Assembly: GCA_047611125.1 (NCBI GenBank)
Contig: JBLFXH010000003.1
Location: 1-45,564, forward strand
Reading direction: 5' to 3'
Length of the DNA: 45,564 nucleotides
Origin: JABDJZ01 sp047611125
GTDB lineage: Bacteria; Bacteroidota; Rhodothermia; Rhodothermales; UBA10348
Of the stretch, positions 16,251 through 23,412 are shown in pieces. Below the pieces are notes generated by a model that saw only the letters and a program-made list of their open reading frames with translations, made no database searches and was not told the DNA's origin. A program made the position numbers and the translations under genes. The first letter of the stretch is position 1, and each line of letters opens with the position of its first letter.

Positions 16251-17651
16251 ATGAGTGATTTCCGCATCGAAAAGGACTCTTTAGGAGAAGTCCGTGTACC
16301 CGCCGACGCTGCCTACGGAGCGCAGACGCAGCGGGCCGCCGACAACTTCCCCATCTCCGGTATCCGGTTCTCTCGACGGTTCATTGCCGCCCTGGGAACA
16401 GTCAAACGCTCGGCCGCCCTGGCCAACGCAGAGCTGGGACTCATCGGCAACGCTACGCGCGATGCCATCGTCGCCGTGTCAGACCGCGTTATTGCCGGCG
16501 AACTGGACGATCAGTTCGTGCTCGACATCTTTCAGACGGGCAGTGGCACGTCCAGCAACATGAACGCGAACGAGGTCATCGGTAACCTCGCCAGCGAGCG
16601 GATTGGCGGAGACCGAGGCAGCAAGCTGGTCCACCCGAACGACCACGTCAACGCGTCACAATCGTCTAACGATGTGATTCCCACAGCCATGCACGTGGCT
16701 GCCCGAGAGGGGATCGAAAAAGATCTGATACCGGCTCTGGAGGCGCTGGCCACCTCGTTTGAGGCGAAGGCCACCGAATTCGACGACGTTGTCAAGAGCG
16801 GCCGCACCCATCTTATGGACGCCACGCCGGTCCGACTGGGTCAGGAATTCGGGGGGTACGCCTCGCAAGTCCGCCACGGCATCCGCCGGGTCAGGGCGGG
16901 CTCTTGGGAGCTGGCGGAACTAGCACTTGGAGGAACGGCCACCGGCACCGGCATCAACTGCCCTCCCGGCTTTGCCGAAAAGACGATTGCTCACATCAGT
17001 GCCTACACGGGCCTGGAGTTCAAGGAGGCCGAGAACCACTTCGAGGCCCAGGCCGCCAAGGACGCCTACGTCAACGCCTCGGGATCGCTCAACACGCTTG
17101 CGGTCTCACTCCTGAAGATGGCCAATGATATCCGGCATCTCTCTAGCGGACCCACCAGCGGTCTCTCCGAGATCAGGCTCCCCGCCGTCCAGCCCGGATC
17201 GAGCATCATGCCCGGCAAGGTCAACCCCGTAATGAGCGAGGCCATGATGATGGCCTGTGCGCGCGTGATGGGCAACCACACCACGATGACCATCGGAGGG
17301 CAGCACGGCAACTTCGAACTCAACGTCATGATGCCCGTGATGGCCCACGCGATGTTGGAGTCCATCGCCATCCTGACCGGCGCCGCGGATGCCTTCCGCA
17401 CCAAGTGTTTGGACGGCATTCAGGCTGACCGTGAGCGCTGCCGCGAGTTGCTGGAGTTGAACCCTTCGATTGCGACAGCGCTGAACCGGACCATCGGGTA
17501 CGACAAGGCCTCTACCGTGGCCAAGACCGCAGCCAAGACCCGCCGGTCCGTCCGCGATGTGGTGCTAGAGATGAACCTCATGTCTGTCGAAGAACTGGAC
17601 CACGTCCTGGATGTCCGTGACATGACAGAGCCCGGCGTGCCCGGCAGTTGA
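16251..17651 (+). CDS. fumC: Fumarate hydratase, class II
   Basis: A 466-residue enzyme interconverting fumarate and malate (TCA cycle), starting at ATG 16251, where the sequence MSDFRIEKDSLGEVRVPADA matches family N-termini. The fumarate lyase signature GSSIMPGKVNP lies near residues 316-326. Other conserved blocks are FQTGSGTSSNMNANEV, HPNDHVNASQSSNDVIPTA and SGRTHLMDATPVRLGQEF. The class II form is iron-independent and tetrameric. Its stop lies three bases before the CoA-transferase start, so the two are likely cotranscribed. Confidence 0.98.
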   Translation: MSDFRIEKDSLGEVRVPADAAYGAQTQRAADNFPISGIRFSRRFIAALGTVKRSAALANAELGLIGNATRDAIVAVSDRVIAGELDDQFVLDIFQTGSGTSSNMNANEVIGNLASERIGGDRGSKLVHPNDHVNASQSSNDVIPTAMHVAAREGIEKDLIPALEALATSFEAKATEFDDVVKSGRTHLMDATPVRLGQEFGGYASQVRHGIRRVRAGSWELAELALGGTATGTGINCPPGFAEKTIAHISAYTGLEFKEAENHFEAQAAKDAYVNASGSLNTLAVSLLKMANDIRHLSSGPTSGLSEIRLPAVQPGSSIMPGKVNPVMSEAMMMACARVMGNHTTMTIGGQHGNFELNVMMPVMAHAMLESIAILTGAADAFRTKCLDGIQADRERCRELLELNPSIATALNRTIGYDKASTVAKTAAKTRRSVRDVVLEMNLMSVEELDHVLDVRDMTEPGVPGS

Positions 17652-17654
17652 GCC

Positions 17655-18872
17655 GTGCTTGATAAGCTCTTGATAGTCGAGCTGGCCTCCGTACTGGCAG
17701 GCCCGTCTGTCGGCCAGTTTTTTGCGGAGCTGGGCGCACGGGTGGTCAAGATTGAGAATCCCGCGACCGGCGGCGATGTGACGCGCGCGTGGTACCGGTC
17801 TGGTGAGGATCGATCCAGACCGGCCAGCTATTTCGATGCCTGCAACTTCGGAAAGGAATCCGTCGCCCTGGACATCCGCACCAGTGCGGGACAGGGCGTG
17901 CTCCGCCAGTTGGTCGAGAAGGCCGACATCCTGCTGACCAGTTTCGGCCCCGGAAGCGCAGAACGCCTCGGTCTCACTCCTCCCGTGTTTGCGGCTTGGA
18001 ATCCGCGTCTGATTCAGGGCGCTGTGAGCGGATACGGGCCTTCCGCGGCTCGGCCCGGTTACGACGCCGTGATCCAGGCGGAGTCCGGATTCATGGACCT
18101 GAACGGAGATCCTGATGGCCCACCCGTCAAGATGCCTGTAGCCTTCATCGACCTAATGGCGGCCCACCATCTCAAGGAGGCCATTCTGGTCCAGTTGCTC
18201 AAGCGGAGAGACTCCGGGACGGGGGCCTATCTGGAGGTTTCGCTCTTGGACGCAGCCCTCGCATCGCTGGCTAATCAGGCAACGAGTTGGATGCGAACGG
18301 GAATCACGCCCCGGCGATCGGGCTCGGTGCATCCGAATATTGCGCCCTACGGCACGGTCCTTCGAACTGCCGACCAAGGCTCCGTCCTGCTCGCTGTTGG
18401 CAACGATCGACAGTTTCAGGCCCTCTGTCGAGTGCTGGGCTGCACCCACCTTGCGAGTGATGCCGAGCTGGCAGACAACGCGGGCCGGGTAGCCGAACGG
18501 TCGCGCCTGGACGCCGGACTTCAGCTGGCGGCCGGCGCCTGGTCTTCAAAAGACCTCATGGCGGCGTTGAACCTTGAGCGCGTCCCGGCCGGATTGATAC
18601 GAACCGTGGCCGAAGCCCTGTCCGACGAGTCGGCGGGGCCGGTTCTGCTGAGGAGTTCGGTAAGCCCGGAGGCCGCCGCGCCCCTTGGTACCAGAGTGGG
18701 TTTGGGCTCCGAACCACAGCCACGCGGCCTTCGGCAGTGGCTGTTCCACCCGAAGCGCGCCGATCTCTCTGCGCCGCCCCGGCTCGGTGCACAAACGCGC
18801 CTCGTTCTGGCCGGGCTGACCGATCTTGCGCCCAACGACATCAATCTTCTGATTCCCGCCATCCCCGAGTGA
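17655..18872 (+). CDS. CaiB/BaiF class III CoA-transferase family protein
   Basis: A 405-residue protein starting at GTG 17655 with the family N-terminus (LIVELASVLAGPSVGQFFAE and LGARVVKIENPATGGD). Also visible are the ISAL-type middle region (LTSFGPGSAERLGL ... GYGPSAARPGYDAVIQAESG) and the segment VAFIDLMAAHHLKEAILVQL, where the catalytic aspartate normally lies. The family moves CoA between carboxylic acids such as formate/oxalate, carnitine, succinate, or mesaconate. The substrate cannot be told from sequence. Neighbouring fumC suggests a C4/C5 dicarboxylate, but that is inference. It is two bases upstream of the next gene. Confidence 0.93.
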   Translation: MLDKLLIVELASVLAGPSVGQFFAELGARVVKIENPATGGDVTRAWYRSGEDRSRPASYFDACNFGKESVALDIRTSAGQGVLRQLVEKADILLTSFGPGSAERLGLTPPVFAAWNPRLIQGAVSGYGPSAARPGYDAVIQAESGFMDLNGDPDGPPVKMPVAFIDLMAAHHLKEAILVQLLKRRDSGTGAYLEVSLLDAALASLANQATSWMRTGITPRRSGSVHPNIAPYGTVLRTADQGSVLLAVGNDRQFQALCRVLGCTHLASDAELADNAGRVAERSRLDAGLQLAAGAWSSKDLMAALNLERVPAGLIRTVAEALSDESAGPVLLRSSVSPEAAAPLGTRVGLGSEPQPRGLRQWLFHPKRADLSAPPRLGAQTRLVLAGLTDLAPNDINLLIPAIPE

Positions 18873-18874
18873 CC

Positions 18875-19582
18875 ATGACCCAGCGCTCCCCTCTTATCGG
18901 CATCACCACCTCCCTCAAAGACGGCAACCAGATCCTGGATGTGCGCTATGCCGATGCTGTGGAAGTAGCAGGAGGTCTCCCTGTCATTCTGCCGGCAACC
19001 TCTTCGGCTTCTGTGGCTGAAGAACTGACGGCGCTCCTCGATGGGCTCGTCATCACGGGCGGCCCGGCCATCACCACGGGATTGGTGGGCAGCCTTCCGG
19101 TTGACATCTCCGAGACGGACCCACGTCGGACGGCATCCGATGGGCTGTACCTGCGGGCCCATCGAGCGCGGAACGCTCCCCTGCTCGGCATCTGCTACGG
19201 GATGCAGATGATCAACGCCGAGGCCGGGGGGACCATCCATGCGGATATCGAAGAAGCCGTAGATGCGAGCCTCGTCCACTCGAGCGACCGGGGCGGAAAG
19301 CATCATCCGATTTCCCTGGAGCCCGGTACGTGGCTGGCCTCCATCCTCGGCCCCGACACCCGCTCGGTGAACACCTATCACGTCCAAGCACTGAGTGACG
19401 TGGGAGCCTCGCTTAGGGTGGCAGCTCGCGCCCCGGATGGCGTGATCGAGGCCATCGAGAATGAGGACGGCTCGATGATCGGCGTGCAATTCCACCCTGA
19501 GCGTCAACTTGAGGACCTGCTTCCCGTGTTCGAGCATTTGGTGGCCCGAGCCCGGGAGCGTCGCTCGCTATCTGCGGGCTGA
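18875..19582 (+). CDS. Peptidase C26 / gamma-glutamyl-gamma-aminobutyrate hydrolase-like protein
   Basis: A 235-residue class I glutamine-amidotransferase-fold hydrolase starting at ATG 18875. The nucleophile is C107 in GICYGMQMINAEAGG and the catalytic His-Glu pair is H207/E209 in VQFHPERQ, so the triad appears complete. The N-terminus PLIGITTSLKDGNQILDVRY matches PuuD-like proteins. These cleave gamma-glutamyl amides such as gamma-glutamyl-GABA. It follows the CoA-transferase by two bases. Its stop codon overlaps, tail to tail, the 3' end of the cytochrome c gene by 15 bases. Confidence 0.93.
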   Translation: MTQRSPLIGITTSLKDGNQILDVRYADAVEVAGGLPVILPATSSASVAEELTALLDGLVITGGPAITTGLVGSLPVDISETDPRRTASDGLYLRAHRARNAPLLGICYGMQMINAEAGGTIHADIEEAVDASLVHSSDRGGKHHPISLEPGTWLASILGPDTRSVNTYHVQALSDVGASLRVAARAPDGVIEAIENEDGSMIGVQFHPERQLEDLLPVFEHLVARARERRSLSAG

Positions 19583-20026
19583 CCCTGACCCGGTCAGCTC
19601 TTCGATGGTCCACATGGACCCTGCCCCGAATCGGCCTCGCTCGACGGCAACCTGCGAAGACGTGATATCCGGACTCTGGGCTGCTGCCGTTGGGCCGAAC
19701 TCCCGCCGCACAAATGACAGCACCGCGGCCAGCTGCTCATTGGAAAGGAAATCGTTTGGGGGCATCACGTTGTTGTACTCTTGCTCTCCAACGCGAATCG
19801 GTCCACGAAGGCCGCGAAGCGTGAGCCGGATCAGCAGGGAGTCCGGCAAGGCCACCCAGGCACTTCCCGCCAGCGGTGGAAAAGCGTTGTTCACCCCGAG
19901 ACCGTCAGAACCATGACAGGTGGCACAGGTGGCGGTGTAGATCTCCGGGCCAGACAGGGATGTCACGCGCGGCTCTGAACAGCCAACGACCAAGACCGCC
20001 ATCAGAAGCACTCCCAACTTGCTCAT
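19568..20026 (-). CDS. Lipoprotein c-type cytochrome
   Basis: A 152-residue protein with a lipoprotein signal (lipobox cysteine C16 in LVVGC) and one haem-binding CATCH motif (C34, C37, H38). A likely axial Met is M88 in NNVMPPNDF. The region between resembles small class I cytochromes of the cbb3 CcoP / alcohol dehydrogenase type (GLGVNNAFPPLAGSAWV). It would be an electron carrier tethered in the periplasm. The start overlaps the MOSC gene stop by four bases (ATGA), so it is translated from the same message. The C-terminal ~45 residues carry no recognised motif. Confidence 0.92.
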   Translation of the reverse strand: MSKLGVLLMAVLVVGCSEPRVTSLSGPEIYTATCATCHGSDGLGVNNAFPPLAGSAWVALPDSLLIRLTLRGLRGPIRVGEQEYNNVMPPNDFLSNEQLAAVLSFVRREFGPTAAAQSPDITSSQVAVERGRFGAGSMWTIEELTGSGSARR

Positions 20027-20592
20027 GCGCGTGTCTCCTCGAGCTGGTCGACCGCATAAGCGAGTTTCCGGACCACTCGAATGGGGTCTCCCACGTTCAC
20101 TTCGCCCCCTTGCTCGACTTCGAAAAGGGCCCCGCGCTGACCTTGCGCCGCGGCGCGAAAAGCCGCATCGCCAAACCGTGTCTTGAAGAGCGCACAGGGT
20201 TTGTGGTTGGCCGAACTCCTGCGGAGAATCACCTCACCAATCAGGAACTGGTCTCCGGGACCGAGGACCGAGAGGTCGATGCCGCGCGTAATGAGGTTGT
20301 CTCCTGGGAGGTCGGGAGCGGCGCCCATCGCGCGCAGGGCCTCGATACTCACAGCAGTCACCTCGCGGCCTGGAATCTCGCTGCCTTTCCAGAATGACTT
20401 GCGCGCATGATCGCCCGTGAAGCCGCAGGCTGCCTGAACGGAAACCCGCTCTGCAGACCGATGAACCCCAGGCTCCGGCTTCTCTACTAGGTAGGCCACT
20501 GACCCCTCCTCACCGAATCGGCTCGCAGAGATGGCACTCAAGATGTCTTCAGCAGTACGCATACCTTCATGATCGTCCGTCGGACGATACAC
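20023..20592 (-). CDS. MOSC-domain protein
   Basis: A protein of 179-189 residues with MOSC-domain features: GREVTAVSIEALRAM, PGDNLITRGIDLSVLGPGDQ, and the conserved cysteine in NHKPCALF. MOSC domains bind sulfur or molybdopterin-like ligands and occur in molybdenum cofactor sulfurases and YiiM-type reductase components. The longest start is GTG 20592; ATG 20562 is in frame and places an 8-bp palindrome just upstream. It is coupled to the cytochrome c lipoprotein gene, hinting at a shared redox function, but the substrate is unknown. Confidence 0.88.
   Translation of the reverse strand: MYRPTDDHEGMRTAEDILSAISASRFGEEGSVAYLVEKPEPGVHRSAERVSVQAACGFTGDHARKSFWKGSEIPGREVTAVSIEALRAMGAAPDLPGDNLITRGIDLSVLGPGDQFLIGEVILRRSSANHKPCALFKTRFGDAAFRAAAQGQRGALFEVEQGGEVNVGDPIRVVRKLAYAVDQLEETRA
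20572..20588. promoter_or_regulatory. 17-base near-perfect palindrome at the MOSC gene start
   Basis: ATCGTCCG (20572-20579), a single T, then CGGACGAT (20581-20588): an exact 8-bp inverted repeat around one base. If the MOSC gene starts at ATG 20562 the palindrome sits about 10 bases upstream in the 5' leader, a plausible operator or RNA hairpin. If it starts at 20592 the palindrome is coding. Confidence 0.45.
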
Positions 20593-20657
20593 CCGCGTGC
20601 CCGTCGTGTGGGTGAATTTTGTATCGTAAGCAGCCCGTAGCCACCACCATCCTGCCT

Positions 20658-21104
20658 GTGTTCAGCATACTCAGCAAAGCCCGGAAGGAAGCCTCTGCGC
20701 TTCCGCGGGATCGCAAAACGCTGCGCAACTTCGGCGTGGTGGTCGGAGGCGTTCTCATTGCGCTGGCCGTCTACCTTGCCTGGAGTGATGGCTGGATTCC
20801 GGGGACGGGGCCAGTCATAACGGGGACGATCGGCGGGCTGCTCGTGCTGTTTGGCCTGGGCGCTCCGCGGGTGCTGGCGCCCATCTACCCTCTGTGGATG
20901 GCCCTCGCACTGGTCCTCGGCACCGTCATGACGACGGTATTGCTCACCCTGGTGTTCTACCTAGTGGTGTCGCCGATTGGCTTTTTGATGCGCATGGCCG
21001 GGAAGGACCCGATGAATAAGAAACCCGACGCCACGCTCGCCACTTACTGGATCGAGAGGACGCCGGAATCCAACGACGTCAAGCGCATGGAGAAGTACTA
21101 CTGA
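20658..21104 (+). CDS. SxtJ-family small membrane protein
   Basis: A 148-residue protein starting at GTG 20658 (a TTG at 20619 would add 13 residues). It has an N-terminal positively charged helix (SILSKARKEASALPRDRKTL), three or four hydrophobic segments (about 30-50, 60-77 and 87-118), and a polar tail ending TLATYWIERTPESNDVKRME. The pattern matches SxtJ-like proteins, named from a saxitoxin cluster but widespread and of unknown role; they often sit beside a carbamoyltransferase and a DUF5989 protein, neither seen here. It is convergent with ppk1. Confidence 0.75.
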   Translation: MFSILSKARKEASALPRDRKTLRNFGVVVGGVLIALAVYLAWSDGWIPGTGPVITGTIGGLLVLFGLGAPRVLAPIYPLWMALALVLGTVMTTVLLTLVFYLVVSPIGFLMRMAGKDPMNKKPDATLATYWIERTPESNDVKRMEKYY

Positions 21105-21135
21105 GCTGCGTGCAGCCGTGTGGCCGGCGCGGCCA
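21105..21135. terminator. Tandem short hairpins between SxtJ-like gene and ppk1
   Basis: GCTGC-GT-GCAGC (21105-21116) and TGGCCG-GCG-CGGCCA (21121-21135) lie in the 34-base gap between two converging genes. Both stems are exact. No U-tract follows. This is a likely site for transcription to end on both strands. Confidence 0.45.
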
Positions 21136-21138
21136 GTA

Positions 21139-23412
21139 CTACTCGATATCCCAGGAGCGAACTTTTTCCGCTCCTTCCCGATGGATTTCCATGAGGCGAT
21201 CCTGGAAACCGACCGATTCCCCATCGTTCGCAGGAAGTCGCAGCTGGTACTGTCCATTCGGTCCCAATTCCCAGGCAGAGCGTTGATCCTCAAGAGCGAG
21301 TTCCAGCGATTCGATCAGTCGATTCCGGGCTGGAGGTGAATCCACTTCCACTATGGCCTCTACCCGATCCTCAAGATTGCGACGCTGCCAATCGGCACTC
21401 CCAAAAAAGACGCGGGGCTTCCCGTTGTTCTTGAAGTAGAACACGCGGCTGTGTTCCAGAAAACGCCCCAGGATGGATATGAGCCGGATGTTTTCGGAGA
21501 TGCCCGGCAGCCCTGGCCGCAAGCGACAATGCCCGCGCACAATTAGGTCGATTTTGACTCCAGCCTGAGAAGCGCGGTAAAGCTCCTGAATCAGGATTAG
21601 GTCATCCAGAGCATTCATCTTCGCGACGATCCGTCCGTTCCCATTTCGCTTCTGATTCTCGACCTCGGTGTGAATCATCTCCACAAACGCGTGCCGCATC
21701 ACCCGAGGTGCCACCAAAAGGCGTTTGTAGCGCTGATCCGGCGCGTAGCCCGTCAGATAGTGGAACAGGTAGATGATGTCCGAGCCCACGTCGGGATCAC
21801 ACGTCAGCAGGCCAAAATCGGTGTAAAGCTTGGCCGTCTTCTGGTGATAGTTTCCTGTTCCGACATGGCAGTAGGCGCGCAGACCCTCCTCTTCCTCGCG
21901 GATGACTAGAGTGGTCTTAGTGTGCGTCTTGAGTCCTACCAATCCGTACGTGACGTGCACGCCGGCGCGCTCTAGCGTCGCGCCCCATTCCATGTTGTTG
22001 GCCTCGTCGAAACGCGCCTTCACTTCCACCAACACAGCCACTTGCTTTCCGCGCTCAGCAGCGCGGACGAGCGCGTTGATCACCCTCGAATCGTCGGATG
22101 TCCGGTACAGCGTCTGCTTGATGGCGAGCACTTTCGGATCGACGGCAGCCTCTTCTACAAATCGCAGAACGGACGCGGAGAACGCCTCATACGGGTGGTG
22201 AAGAAGTACGTCGGCTGACCGAATGATGGAGAAGATGTCCGGCCGGTCTTTCGACTCGCCTTCGTGCATGAGTTGGGGTGGCACCACAGGCTCCCACTCC
22301 TTGAACTTCAGTTCGGGCATGTCCACAGACGCGATCGCATGCAGATCGGTCAGATCCAGTTCACCATCGGCCTCGAAAACATCCTCCGGGGAAAGCTGGA
22401 GCTCCCGGACAAGCAATCGGCGAACGTCATCCGGTGCCGACGAAGCGACTTCAAGTCGGGTCACGGGAGCGAAGCGGCGCTCACGGAGCTCATCGGCGAT
22501 CATCTCAATTAGATCGTCGGCCTCCTCCTCGTCCCGCCTAAGATCCGCATTTCGCGTAATCCTGAATGGGTGTACGCCAACCACTTCCATACCGCGGAAT
22601 AGCTCCTGAATGTGCTCGGTGATCACCTGTTCGACCGGCACGAAAGCGTTCGGGCGATCCGGAAGCTGAATCCATCGACCGCGCGAAGCGGGGACCTTCA
22701 AACGCGCGAAATGCTCGGTACCTCGCGTGGGGTGTCGCAGTACCACGGCCAGCGACAAACTCAGATTTGAGATGAAGGGAAACGGATGTCCCGGATCCAC
22801 GGCCAGCGGGGTCAAGATCGGAAAGAGCTGACGCAGGAAGTACTCCTTCAGGAAGGCGCGATCCTTCTTGCGGAGCTTTGAATAGGACAGCACCTCGATA
22901 CCGGCCTTGGCTTTCAGGGCAGGGCGGAGTGTTCGAGTCCAGAGTTCGGAAAGGGCCCGGTACATGGGCCGCACGGCATGCTGACACAGTTCCAGTTGCT
23001 CGCGAGGGATTCGGCCGTCGGGGCTGCGCTTCAGGACTCCGGCAGCAATCTGCCGCTTGAGTCCGCCAATACGCTTGAGAAAGAACTCGTCCAGGTTGCC
23101 GGTGGCGATGGCCAGAAACCGAATGCGCTCGAGCAGCGGCGTCCGCTCATCCAGCGCGAGATAGACCACCCGCCAGTTAAAGTCCAGCCAGCTCAGTTCC
23201 CGGTTGAAATACAGCGATGGATGAGCCAGGTCGCCACTCTCGGGGACGGGCTGGGCCGCCGTCGCGCGCGGCACGGCCGCCCGCAGCCGGGGACTCGACC
23301 GATCTGGCGTGCTTGGGCGCTCCTTTGAACCCGCAGCCACTGCTGGCATGGGGGCGCCGGGGACTTCGTCGCCCGATGAATCTCCAGTATTCGAAAGTTT
23401 TGTTGTGCTCAT
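21139..23412 (-). CDS. ppk1: Polyphosphate kinase 1
   Basis: A 757-residue enzyme starting at ATG 23412 (a GTG at 23415 precedes it). It polymerises ATP gamma-phosphates into polyphosphate. The N-terminal domain starts after an unusual ~65-residue Ser/Pro/Ala-rich extension with LYFNRELSWLDFNWRVV. Core motifs include DVLLHHPYEAFSASVLRFVE, AVLVEVKARFDEANNMEWG and the phosphorylated histidine H516 in CHVGTGNYHQKTAKLYTD. The start codon overlaps the dnaG stop (TGATG), so translation is probably coupled to primase. The C-terminus is complete, ending SWDIE. Confidence 0.97.
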   Translation of the reverse strand: MSTTKLSNTGDSSGDEVPGAPMPAVAAGSKERPSTPDRSSPRLRAAVPRATAAQPVPESGDLAHPSLYFNRELSWLDFNWRVVYLALDERTPLLERIRFLAIATGNLDEFFLKRIGGLKRQIAAGVLKRSPDGRIPREQLELCQHAVRPMYRALSELWTRTLRPALKAKAGIEVLSYSKLRKKDRAFLKEYFLRQLFPILTPLAVDPGHPFPFISNLSLSLAVVLRHPTRGTEHFARLKVPASRGRWIQLPDRPNAFVPVEQVITEHIQELFRGMEVVGVHPFRITRNADLRRDEEEADDLIEMIADELRERRFAPVTRLEVASSAPDDVRRLLVRELQLSPEDVFEADGELDLTDLHAIASVDMPELKFKEWEPVVPPQLMHEGESKDRPDIFSIIRSADVLLHHPYEAFSASVLRFVEEAAVDPKVLAIKQTLYRTSDDSRVINALVRAAERGKQVAVLVEVKARFDEANNMEWGATLERAGVHVTYGLVGLKTHTKTTLVIREEEEGLRAYCHVGTGNYHQKTAKLYTDFGLLTCDPDVGSDIIYLFHYLTGYAPDQRYKRLLVAPRVMRHAFVEMIHTEVENQKRNGNGRIVAKMNALDDLILIQELYRASQAGVKIDLIVRGHCRLRPGLPGISENIRLISILGRFLEHSRVFYFKNNGKPRVFFGSADWQRRNLEDRVEAIVEVDSPPARNRLIESLELALEDQRSAWELGPNGQYQLRLPANDGESVGFQDRLMEIHREGAEKVRSWDIE

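Noticed and set aside
18521..19537. 338-codon open frame on the minus strand
   Set aside because: It lies fully antisense to the CoA-transferase and the C26 hydrolase, both with intact catalytic motifs; its own translation has no recognisable family and is Arg/Gly/His-rich as expected for a GC-rich shadow frame.
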